From Negativicutes bacterium (lineage in GTDB: Bacteria > Bacillota_C > Negativicutes > Sporomusales_B > JARLHX01), in assembly GCA_031292015.1 (NCBI GenBank), contig JARLHY010000150.1, positions 1 through 37,542 of the forward strand: a stretch of 37,542 nucleotides of DNA, given 5' to 3'. Each line of letters opens with the position of its first letter. The stretch's first letter is position 1. The notes beneath the pieces were generated by a model that saw only the letters and a list, made by a program, of their open reading frames with translations, did no database searches and had not been told where the DNA came from. The position numbers and the translations under genes were made by a program. Positions 17,869-25,236 of this stretch are shown one piece after another.

Positions 17869-20595
17869 ATGCAAAGCAAAAAACAGGAAGGGCGTCCTGA
17901 CCCTGACGCGATTTTGGAAAAAATCAGCAAGGCGTTGCGGGGCAAACTCACCGTCTTTCTCGGGGCTGCGGCCGGCGTAGGCAAGACCTACACCATGCTT
18001 GAGATCGCCCACGAGCGTTTGCAGGGCGGCACAGACATTGTCATCGGCTGGGTGGAAACTCATGGCCGCCAGGAAACGGAGAAACTGGTGGCCGGGTTGC
18101 CCCGCATCCCGGCCAAGACGCTGGAATATCACGGCAAACAATTGCAGGAGATGGATGTTGACGCCATTATCGCCCGCAAACCGGAGATCGTGCTGGTCGA
18201 CGAGCTCGCTCACACCAACGTTGTCGGCTCGCGGCACGTAAGGCGTTTTCAGGATGTCGAAGAACTGCTGAAGGCCGGTATTCATGTTTACACCACGCTG
18301 AATGTTCAGCATATCGAAAGCCTCAACGACGTTGTCGCCCAGATTACCGGGGTGGTGGTAAGAGAAACGGTGCCTGACGATATTATCGAGAGGTCGGACA
18401 ATGTCCAGCTTATCGATATCCCGCCCGAAGACCTTATCAAGCGCCTCCGGGAAGGCAAGGTCTATGTGGCTGGGCAGGCGGAACGGGCCCTGCGCCACTT
18501 TTTCCGGCCAGGCAACATCAATGCCCTGCGGGAACTGGCCCTGCGCTTCACGGCCAGCAGGGTCGACAAAGACCTGAGCGAATACATGAAGGAACATCAT
18601 ATCGACGGACCGTGGCCGGCGGCCGGGCGGGTCATGGTCTGCGTCAGCGCCAGCCCGTTTTCCGCCCAGCTCATTCGGGCCGCCAGACGGCTGGCAACCG
18701 GCTTGCAGGCTGAGTGGCTGGCGGTCCATATCGAAATCACCGGCAAGCTTCCGCCGGAAGAACAGGAGAAGGACCGCGTCGCCCGCAACATGCGCCTGGC
18801 CGAGGAGTTGGGGGCGAAAACCCTGAGTACGGCCGGTAAAGACCTGGCGGACGAAATTATTGACATTGCCTGCAATAATAACGTCAACGCCATTGTCATC
18901 GGCAAACCGAGGCACGGCCGGCTGTGGGACTTTATCCACGGGTCGACTGTCGACAAGATTATCCGGCGAAGCGGCGGAATCAATGTCTATGTCATTCAGG
19001 CCAGCAAGGAGCAGGAGCAGGCGGGCCGGATCACCACCGCTCCTGCTCCGGAGCAGAAGAACTGGGGCGATTACGCGGCCAGTCTGCTGATGGTTGCGGC
19101 TGTGACCCTGTTCAGCTGGCTGCTCAGGGAACAGATAGAGTTTGTAAATATAGGGCTGTTATATCAATTGCCGGTGGTGCTCGGCGCCTACTGGTGGGGA
19201 CGCTGGCCTTCCTTTTTCGCTGCGGTCTGCGGAGTGCTTGCCTTTGATTTTTTATTCGTGCCGCCGGTTTTTACCTTTACGGTGGAGGATATCCGTTTTG
19301 TCTGGAGCTTTGTTACCTTTCTGGTCGTGGCCTTCATCATCGGCGGCAGGACGGAACTGCTCCGCTATGAGGCTGCGACCGCCAGGCTGCGGGAGAAGAA
19401 TACCCGTGCGCTGTTCGAATTCAGCCGCGAAATCGTGGCTGTCATCGACATGGACACCATTGCCATGGAATTGGCGGAGCAGGCGGCCAATGCCCTGGGG
19501 CGGCCGGTGAGCGTGCTGCTTCCCGACGAGGACGGAAGACTGGCGGTCCGGGCCGAATATCAGCCCGGGACCGGCCCTGTTACCGGCGCGAAGACTGACA
19601 GCGCCGAAAATGCTGTTGCCATGTGGGTGTATGAGCATCGACAGGTTGCCGGGCGGTCCACAGAGACGCTTCCGGGTGCTCAGTATCTTTATCTGCCGCT
19701 CAATACCAGGGAAAATGCGGTGGGCGTTCTGGCTATCCGCATCATCGAAAAATTCATCACTCCCCAGCAGCGCCGGCTGATGGATGTCTGGGCCGGCCTG
19801 GCGGCGATAGCCATTGAGCGGGTGAAACTGACGGAAAGAGCTCGGGAAGCCACGGTGCTGCTGGAATCCGACCGCCTGCGAAACGCGCTTTTCAACTCGA
19901 TTTCGCACGAACTGCGCACTCCGCTGGCTTCGATCATGGGATCGGCGTCCACTCTGGTGGACGGGATCGGGATGTATTCACCGGAAGAAAGACTGGAACT
20001 GCTGGAAAATATCAAAGACGGAGCCAGCCGGATGGACAGAGTCGTCGCCAACCTGCTGGACACGGCCCGGCTGGAAAGCGGCATGATGCAACTGAAAACC
20101 GACTGGTGCGATATTCAGGATATTATCGGGGCAGCCCTCAGTCATCTGCCGGAGCAGATCAAGGGCCGAAAGCTCGACTTCAGCGTGCCGGACGGGCTGC
20201 CGCTGCTGCGCGGCGACTGTGTGCTCCTGGAGCAGGTCGTAGTCAATCTTGTGGATAATGCTTCCAAGTATTCGCCGCCGGCCAGTCCGATCGAAATTAA
20301 GGTCAGCTGCGGCAACGATCAGCTGCGGGTGTCGGTTGCCGATCACGGTACAGGCATACCGCCGGCGGAACTGGCCCAGATTTTCGACAAGTTTTACCGG
20401 GCTCAGCAGCGGTTGAGCAGTGCACCGGGGACGGGCCTGGGGCTGTCGATCTGCAAGGCGATCGTGGAGGCGCACGGCGGCTCAATAAAAGCGGAAAACC
20501 GCAGCGGTGGCGGCGCGGTTTTCAGTTTTTCCCTGCCGGTACCGCAGGATGAATCCGCCAGCCTTTCTGCAGCAGGGAAGGAGATGGGAACATGA
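17869..20595 (+). CDS. kdpD: KdpD, potassium-responsive sensor histidine kinase
   Basis: About 908 residues, normal for full KdpD. In order: the KdpD domain with GAAAGVGKTYTML near residue 35-50, a USP domain, four membrane helices (about 390-485), a GAF domain, then the kinase core. The H-box is SISHELRTPLASIMG with phosphorylated His680, then the N-box VNLVDNASKYS, DHGTGIP and a GTGLGLSI lid. TTG 17845 and GTG 17851 are in frame upstream, but ATG 17869 has TGGGAG 6 bases away and gives the usual start RPDPDAIL. The stop overlaps the kdpE start by four bases (ATGA). It senses K+ limitation and turgor and phosphorylates KdpE. Confidence 0.95.
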   Translation: MQSKKQEGRPDPDAILEKISKALRGKLTVFLGAAAGVGKTYTMLEIAHERLQGGTDIVIGWVETHGRQETEKLVAGLPRIPAKTLEYHGKQLQEMDVDAIIARKPEIVLVDELAHTNVVGSRHVRRFQDVEELLKAGIHVYTTLNVQHIESLNDVVAQITGVVVRETVPDDIIERSDNVQLIDIPPEDLIKRLREGKVYVAGQAERALRHFFRPGNINALRELALRFTASRVDKDLSEYMKEHHIDGPWPAAGRVMVCVSASPFSAQLIRAARRLATGLQAEWLAVHIEITGKLPPEEQEKDRVARNMRLAEELGAKTLSTAGKDLADEIIDIACNNNVNAIVIGKPRHGRLWDFIHGSTVDKIIRRSGGINVYVIQASKEQEQAGRITTAPAPEQKNWGDYAASLLMVAAVTLFSWLLREQIEFVNIGLLYQLPVVLGAYWWGRWPSFFAAVCGVLAFDFLFVPPVFTFTVEDIRFVWSFVTFLVVAFIIGGRTELLRYEAATARLREKNTRALFEFSREIVAVIDMDTIAMELAEQAANALGRPVSVLLPDEDGRLAVRAEYQPGTGPVTGAKTDSAENAVAMWVYEHRQVAGRSTETLPGAQYLYLPLNTRENAVGVLAIRIIEKFITPQQRRLMDVWAGLAAIAIERVKLTERAREATVLLESDRLRNALFNSISHELRTPLASIMGSASTLVDGIGMYSPEERLELLENIKDGASRMDRVVANLLDTARLESGMMQLKTDWCDIQDIIGAALSHLPEQIKGRKLDFSVPDGLPLLRGDCVLLEQVVVNLVDNASKYSPPASPIEIKVSCGNDQLRVSVADHGTGIPPAELAQIFDKFYRAQQRLSSAPGTGLGLSICKAIVEAHGGSIKAENRSGGGAVFSFSLPVPQDESASLSAAGKEMGT

Positions 20596-21281
20596 CGGAT
20601 AAAGGTCCGCGGATTCTTGTCATTGACGATGAACCGCAAATATGCCGGCTGCTGCGGGTTTCGCTGGGAGCTCACGGCTATGACACCAGTGAAGCTGTAA
20701 ACGGCCTGGACGGGATAAACCGGGTGGCCATTTTCAAGCCTGATCTGATCATTCTTGATCTGGGGCTGCCTGATATTGACGGCAAGGAAGTGATCCGGCG
20801 CCTCAGGGAATGGTGCCAGACCCCGATTATCATTCTCACCGCCAGGGGGCAGGAGGAGGAAAAGGTCGAGGCCCTGGATGCCGGCGCCGACGACTATATC
20901 ACAAAGCCTTTCGGGGTGAGCGAGCTTATGGCCCGGATCCGGGTGCTGCTCAGAAGGACGGCCCATTCTGAAGACGAGCCTGTCATTACCTGCGGGGACC
21001 TGTCGGTGGACCTGGCTCAGCGCCGGGTTACCGTGGGGGGGCGCGAGGTGAAGCTGACTCCTACCGAATATGACATTATCAAACTGCTGGCCCAACACGC
21101 CGGCAAAGTAATTACGCATAAACATTTGCTCAAAACCGTCTGGGGCAATTCCTTAAACGAAGACACCCATTACACCCGGGTTTTCATTGGTCAGTTGCGC
21201 AAGAAAATTGAGGATAATCCCAATCAGCCGCGTTATATTATCACCGAATCGGGGGTTGGATACCGGCTGATGGGCCGGTAA
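20592..21281 (+). CDS. kdpE: KdpE, OmpR-family response regulator
   Basis: 229 residues. The receiver domain has VIDDEP (acidic pocket), phosphorylated Asp56 in LIILDLGLPDIDG, and KPFGVSEL with the conserved Lys. The C-terminal winged helix has LTPTEYDIIKLLAQHAGKV and ends YRLMGR. Translation is coupled to kdpD through the ATGA overlap. It should activate kdpFABC, and by inference the tiny-gene operon, through the 11-base direct repeats upstream of both. Confidence 0.95.
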   Translation: MTDKGPRILVIDDEPQICRLLRVSLGAHGYDTSEAVNGLDGINRVAIFKPDLIILDLGLPDIDGKEVIRRLREWCQTPIIILTARGQEEEKVEALDAGADDYITKPFGVSELMARIRVLLRRTAHSEDEPVITCGDLSVDLAQRRVTVGGREVKLTPTEYDIIKLLAQHAGKVITHKHLLKTVWGNSLNEDTHYTRVFIGQLRKKIEDNPNQPRYIITESGVGYRLMGR

Positions 21282-21296
21282 CTTGGAGGGCTGTCA

Positions 21297-22217
21297 GTGG
21301 CTAGAATCGATGTAGTAGGACTCGGTGTTTCAACAGTGGACCTTTTATCGGCGGTGGACCATTTTCCGACAGAGCGGGAAGTTCAGCGGGCCGCTGCCAT
21401 GACGCTGGAAGGCGGCGGGCCGGTGGCGACAGCTGTGGTGACGCTGGCCAGGCTTGGCGCTTCTGTTGCGATGATTGACCAGGTGGGGGACGACTGGCGG
21501 GGCAAGATCATTCTGGAAGAGTTTCGCCAGGAAGGCGTGCTGACTGAGCACATCCGCGTCAGGGCAGGCCATACCTCGTCGACGGCCTGTATACTGGTTG
21601 CGGCGGAAAAGGGCGCAAGAGCCATTGTTTATTATCCCGGGACAGTGCCGGAACTGACGGCCGGGGATATCGACCGCCGGGTCGTCGAAGCCGCGGGCAT
21701 ACTGCACATCAACGGCCGGCATTTCGAGGCATGCCTTCAGGCCATGGCGTGGGCCCGGCAGGCCAATGTGCCGGTTTCCTTCGACGGCGGGGCCAACCGC
21801 TATCGGCCCGAGCTGAGAAGGATCGTCCCGGCAACCGATATCTGCATTGTCGCCAGAGATTTCGCGGAAAGATATACCGAACAGACCAACCTGGAAGACG
21901 CCGGCAGGGCACTGCTGGATTGTGGGCCGGAGCTGGTGGCGGTGACCGACGGCTTGAACGGCAGCTGGATCTTCAGTAAAACAGGGGAAAACTTTTTTCA
22001 GAAGGCGTATCCGTTGCCGCAAACCATCGACAGCACCGGCTGCGGCGACAGTTACCACGGCGCTTTTTTGTACGGCGTGGTCAAAAAAAGGTCCCTGCGG
22101 CAGTCAGCCGCCATTGCCAGCGCGGTCGCGGCGATGAACAGCCAGTTTCTCGGCGGTCGCCGCGGCCTGCCGACGCTGGATCAGGTTGAGCTGTTTCTGG
22201 CAGAGAAAAATCGCTGA
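21297..22217 (+). CDS. PfkB-family carbohydrate kinase
   Basis: 306 residues, typical of ribokinase-like enzymes. Signature 1 is EGGGPVATAVVTLARLG. Signature 2 is DSTGCGDSYHGAF, with the catalytic Asp in the GCGD motif. It should phosphorylate a sugar or nucleoside with ATP; the substrate cannot be told. GTG 21297 has GGAGGG 7 to 8 bases upstream and lies 15 bases after kdpE, so it is probably the last gene of the kdp transcript. A terminator follows at 22261. Why a sugar kinase is tied to the potassium operon is unclear. Confidence 0.85.
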   Translation: MARIDVVGLGVSTVDLLSAVDHFPTEREVQRAAAMTLEGGGPVATAVVTLARLGASVAMIDQVGDDWRGKIILEEFRQEGVLTEHIRVRAGHTSSTACILVAAEKGARAIVYYPGTVPELTAGDIDRRVVEAAGILHINGRHFEACLQAMAWARQANVPVSFDGGANRYRPELRRIVPATDICIVARDFAERYTEQTNLEDAGRALLDCGPELVAVTDGLNGSWIFSKTGENFFQKAYPLPQTIDSTGCGDSYHGAFLYGVVKKRSLRQSAAIASAVAAMNSQFLGGRRGLPTLDQVELFLAEKNR

Positions 22218-22260
22218 ACAAGACGGAGCTGACTTGCGGCAAAAAAGGCAATGAAACGGG

Positions 22261-22294
22261 AGCGCTGTACGCAAAATACAGGGCTTTATTTTTT
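22261..22294 (+). terminator. Probable terminator after the PfkB gene
   Basis: AGCGCTGTA (22261-22269) pairs with TACAGGGCT (22277-22285), with one mismatch, followed by TTATTTTTT. Confidence 0.7.
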
Positions 22295-22313
22295 GTGGAT
22301 AACCTGTTGATAA
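22294..22313 (+). other. Tandem DnaA-box-like 9-mers
   Basis: TGTGGATAA (22294-22302), the exact reverse complement of the consensus DnaA box, and TGTTGATAA (22305-22313), with one mismatch, lie 11 bases apart in the same direction. No origin features such as an AT-rich unwinding element or further boxes were seen. The rest of 22314-22380 shows nothing. Confidence 0.35.
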
Positions 22314-22380
22314 CTGTGGCGTTTCCAGCATTGTTGCGGCTTCTCAGGAGTCTGCTCCGGCCGGGGAAAATCGCACAGGT

Positions 22381-22425
22381 TCTTCATTTTGCCTTCATAA
22401 GAAATTCAAGAGAATACCGTATGAT
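22381..22425 (+). promoter_or_regulatory. Operator-promoter A, copper-type regulon
   Basis: Units TCTTCA (22381), CCTTCA (22392) and AATTCA (22403) repeat every 11 bases. TATGAT (22420-22425) starts 17 bases after the start of the last unit. The same layout occurs at 22823 and 25106. Confidence 0.65.
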
Positions 22426-22461
22426 ATCAATAGGTCAACAAAATAAAGGAGGATATAAACT

Positions 22462-22704
22462 GTGAAAAAGATTGTTACAGCCATCCTGGTAGTCTTGGTG
22501 CTCACCGCTTTCGGGGCTTCAGTCGCCCTTGCGGACGGGGGTCAGTATATTGTGGACAGGATGGATCAACAGAGGGCCGACAGACAGGCCGATGTAGTCG
22601 GCGCCCCGGACAACGCGGCAACTTGTTACAGCCAGAATGCCAAAGGTACCGCCGATCATTCCATGTCCATGTCGGACAGCGCAAAACATATTCAGTGCCA
22701 CTAA
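22462..22704 (+). CDS. Small secreted Met/His/Cys protein
   Basis: 80 residues. A signal peptide covers about residues 1-24 (cleavage after VALA). The mature part holds Cys55, His66, Met68, Met70, His76, Cys79 and His80, which could bind copper. I recognise no family. GTG 22462 has AAGGAGG 9 bases upstream. It has its own promoter with the shared 11-base repeats and its own terminator, so it is a separate unit of the same regulon as the efflux genes. A periplasmic metal chaperone or scavenger is a guess. Confidence 0.7.
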   Translation: MKKIVTAILVVLVLTAFGASVALADGGQYIVDRMDQQRADRQADVVGAPDNAATCYSQNAKGTADHSMSMSDSAKHIQCH

Positions 22705-22733
22705 CGTGAAAGTAAGACTGAAGAATGAAGAAA

Positions 22734-22764
22734 ATGCCTGCGAACTTTTCCGCAGGCGTTTTTC
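22734..22764 (+). terminator. Rho-independent terminator
   Basis: GCCTGCG (22736-22742) pairs with CGCAGGC (22751-22757), followed by TTTTTC. It ends the small secreted-protein transcript. Confidence 0.9.
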
Positions 22765-22822
22765 TTTCTCTTATCACTTTCTGAAAGAGGTCCAGGCTTG
22801 GTCAGGGGCGTCTACGGGAAAA

Positions 22823-22878
22823 CATTCACGGTTTCTTCACAATATCTTCATCACATCCACATATTCTTTGGCTATGAT
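22823..22878 (+). promoter_or_regulatory. Operator-promoter B, copper-type regulon
   Basis: Units CATTCA (22823), TCTTCA (22834), TCTTCA (22845) and TCCACA (22856) repeat every 11 bases. TATGAT (22873-22878) starts 17 bases after the start of the last unit. It drives the regulator-kinase pair, so the system probably autoregulates. Confidence 0.65.
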
Positions 22879-22950
22879 GAAGATGGCCCCTTGGTCCAGG
22901 CCATACTCCCGCCCTATCGTCTCAGGCGGGGTCAGCCGGGTTGACATAGA

Positions 22951-22980
22951 TGACATGCCTGGCTTCCGCCAGGCGTGTCA
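22951..22980 (+). promoter_or_regulatory. Strong hairpin in a long leader of the response regulator gene
   Basis: TGACATGCCTGGC pairs with GCCAGGCGTGTCA around TTCC, followed by CGTTTTAT. The leader from about 22885 to 23248 also holds a 12-codon frame (ATG 23002 to TAA 23040, GGGGG upstream) and a 29-codon frame (ATG 23194, GGAGGAAGG upstream) that overlaps the regulator start. Attenuation or translational coupling is possible; neither frame is proven. Confidence 0.4.
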
Positions 22981-23248
22981 CGTTTTATGGGGGATATACT
23001 CATGAAGGCAACCGGCTGCGTCTTAAAATCGCGCTGGTAAAAGTAAGAGAAAAAAGGGTTTCTTGTGAGGACATGGTAGTTTATAGTGACGGCACTATTC
23101 TTGGGAGCCCTCTGCCGCCATGGCGCGCAGGTGGTGCGACGATCGTCTGCTTTAGAAGAGCGGGCTATGGGGCAATATTATGGAGGAAGGTCAATGGCCC
23201 TGCCAGCCGGATTTATAAACCTGCAAGGCAGGCGCGAGAGGGAGGATC

Positions 23249-23944
23249 ATGGTGGCTCATCAAACCGTATTTATCGTCGATGATGATCTGAAGCTGACAA
23301 AACTGCTGAAAACATATTTTGACCGAGAAGGGTTCGTGACCTATATAGCCCATGACGGGATCAGCGCGGTACAAGGCATCCAGGCCAAGAGCCCGGATTT
23401 GGTGATTCTTGACCTTATGCTGCCGGGAATGGACGGCTGGGAAGTCTGCCGAAAGCTTCGCAAGGACAGCGATGTTCCGATCATCATGCTTACAGCACGC
23501 GATGAGGAAACGGACCGGGTCATCGGGCTGGAGATGGGAGCGGACGACTATGTGACAAAACCCTTCAGTCCCCGCGAGGTGGTGGCCCGGGCCAGAGCTA
23601 TCCTGAGGCGGACGCAGAAGACCGCTGTGAGGTCGGAACCGATACGGACCGGAGAGCTATATATCGATGCCGAGCGCCATCTGGTAAAGAAGGGTGACAG
23701 GGTGCTGGATATTACGCCGACAGAATTTAAGATGCTGGAACTGCTGGCGACAAACCCCGGCCAGGTCTTCACGCGACTGAAACTCGTCGAGCGGATACAG
23801 GGGTATTCTTTCGACGGCTATGAGCGAACCATCGACGCCCATATGAAAAATCTGCGCCGCAAAATCGAAGACAATCCGAAAGAACCCCAGTATATCATGA
23901 CAGTGTACGGAGTGGGCTACCGCTTCGCCGGTGACGGAGAATGA
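23249..23944 (+). CDS. OmpR-family response regulator, CusR-like
   Basis: 231 residues. The receiver has FIVDDD, phosphorylated Asp55 in VILDLMLPGMDGW, and TKPFSPREV. The winged helix has DITPTEFKMLELLATNPGQV and ends VGYRFAGDGE. GGAGG lies only 3 bases before ATG 23249; GTG 23252 is better spaced, so the start may be one codon later. The stop overlaps the kinase start (ATGA). Its likely targets are the three promoters with 11-base TCTTCA repeats, including its own. A copper or silver response is inferred from the pump it is linked to. Confidence 0.9.
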   Translation: MVAHQTVFIVDDDLKLTKLLKTYFDREGFVTYIAHDGISAVQGIQAKSPDLVILDLMLPGMDGWEVCRKLRKDSDVPIIMLTARDEETDRVIGLEMGADDYVTKPFSPREVVARARAILRRTQKTAVRSEPIRTGELYIDAERHLVKKGDRVLDITPTEFKMLELLATNPGQVFTRLKLVERIQGYSFDGYERTIDAHMKNLRRKIEDNPKEPQYIMTVYGVGYRFAGDGE

Positions 23945-25041
23945 TCAGCATAACCTATCGCATTACCGGGCTGATGTTCCTGCTCATCACCCTGACGGTG
24001 TTTTTACTGATCTATCTGGCCAACCATCAAATGGGCAGCCTGTTTCACGGTTATCTGGCCAACCAGAATTTTGGCGGCCATATGATGGCGCCGGGGATGA
24101 TTGGGCAGCCGGAACAGGAGTTTCTCGAGTCTGTTCATGAATCGCTTGTTTGGGTCGGAGCGGCGATCATCATCGTGGGCTTGGCAGCCAGCTTCGCCCT
24201 GGCCCGCAGCATCACGGTGCCGCTGCGCAAGCTGAACACCGCGGCCGAGGCCATTGAGCACGGAAATTTCAGCTATAAAGTCGATATAAAATCCAACGAC
24301 GAGGTGGAGCACCTTGCTGCGGCTTTCAACAAGATGACTGACGCGCTGGAGGCTAACAACCGCCTGCGCAAGCAGCTGCTGGCCGATATCGCCCACGAGC
24401 TGAGGACGCCGCTGGCGGTGATCCAGGGCAATCTGGAAGGAATGCTGGACGGGGTGGTCGAGGCTGATAAGGAGCAGTTGGGGTCGCTATACGAGGAGAC
24501 GGTGCAGCTCAACCGGATGATCAAGGATTTAAGGGACTTGTCCCTGGCCGAGGCGGGCCAGCTTTCGCTGGAGAAGGAGCCGACCGACATCGGGCAGTTG
24601 GTCACCCGGGCCGTCAACATGGCAAAACCCCTCGCCGATGAAAAGGCCATCGCCCTGGAATGCGCTTTTGACGCGGTGCCTTTTATTGAAGTCGACTCCA
24701 GCCGGATCAATCAGGTTATCTACAACTTGCTGACCAACGCGGTCCGCTTCACAGAGGCCGGCGGCAAGGTGACGGTCGGCACCTGTGTCGAGCGGCAGGG
24801 AAACGGCGACTGGGTCAAGATAACGGTTGGCGATAACGGGCAGGGGATTGCCGCAGAAGATCTGCCGCATATTTTTGATCACTTCTATCGGGCTGATAAG
24901 TCGCGAACCCGGCAAAGCGGCGGTTCAGGCATCGGCCTGGCCATCGTCAGGCAACTGGTGGAAGCGCACGGCGGCAGGGTCCGGGTTGAAAGCGAACCAG
25001 GCCGGGGCAGTTGTTTTTCGGTTTTACTGCCGGTACAATAG
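23941..25041 (+). CDS. Membrane sensor histidine kinase, CusS-like
   Basis: 366 residues: membrane helix 1 (about 8-28), a short exported loop (about 29-67), helix 2 (about 68-89), a HAMP linker, then the kinase core with DIAHELRTPLAVIQG (His152), the N-box YNLLTNAVRFT, DNGQGIA and GSGIGLAI. The exported loop holds His29, Met31, His36, His47, Met48, Met49, Met53 and His66, a ligand set suited to Cu(I) or Ag(I). It is much shorter than the E. coli CusS sensor domain. It is coupled to the regulator by an ATGA overlap and followed by a terminator. Confidence 0.9.
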   Translation: MISITYRITGLMFLLITLTVFLLIYLANHQMGSLFHGYLANQNFGGHMMAPGMIGQPEQEFLESVHESLVWVGAAIIIVGLAASFALARSITVPLRKLNTAAEAIEHGNFSYKVDIKSNDEVEHLAAAFNKMTDALEANNRLRKQLLADIAHELRTPLAVIQGNLEGMLDGVVEADKEQLGSLYEETVQLNRMIKDLRDLSLAEAGQLSLEKEPTDIGQLVTRAVNMAKPLADEKAIALECAFDAVPFIEVDSSRINQVIYNLLTNAVRFTEAGGKVTVGTCVERQGNGDWVKITVGDNGQGIAAEDLPHIFDHFYRADKSRTRQSGGSGIGLAIVRQLVEAHGGRVRVESEPGRGSCFSVLLPVQ

Positions 25042-25053
25042 CATAAGGTGACG

Positions 25054-25081
25054 GCAGCTGCGAAAAGCGGCTGCTTTTTTT
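25054..25081 (+). terminator. Rho-independent terminator of the two-component operon
   Basis: GCAGCTGC (25054-25061) pairs with GCGGCTGC (25067-25074), followed by seven T. Confidence 0.9.
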
Positions 25082-25105
25082 GTTGGGCGGGAAATTCGCA
25101 CAACA

Positions 25106-25150
25106 TCTTCGCAAGTTCTTCATAAGTTCTTCACATTGTATCGGTATGAT
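25106..25150 (+). promoter_or_regulatory. Operator-promoter C, efflux operon
   Basis: Units TCTTCG (25106), TCTTCA (25117) and TCTTCA (25128) repeat every 11 bases. TATGAT (25145-25150) starts 17 bases after the start of the last unit. It precedes the six-gene efflux operon. Confidence 0.7.
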
Positions 25151-25236
25151 AGTAACCAACAAGAGGCTTGTCGCTTAGGGGCGGACTGCCCGGGGCACCA
25201 CCCTGGCAGGCAAAAAAATCGTTTGGAGGAATAGCA

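Noticed and set aside
17638..18939. Long open frame (about 430 codons) on the minus strand across kdpD
   Set aside because: It lies opposite well-recognised KdpD codons in GC-rich DNA, where antisense frames stay open by codon bias, and its translation has no recognisable domain.
22950..23291. 113-codon open frame in the regulator leader
   Set aside because: No good ribosome binding site, no domain, and it would overlap the start of the clear response regulator gene by over 40 bases.
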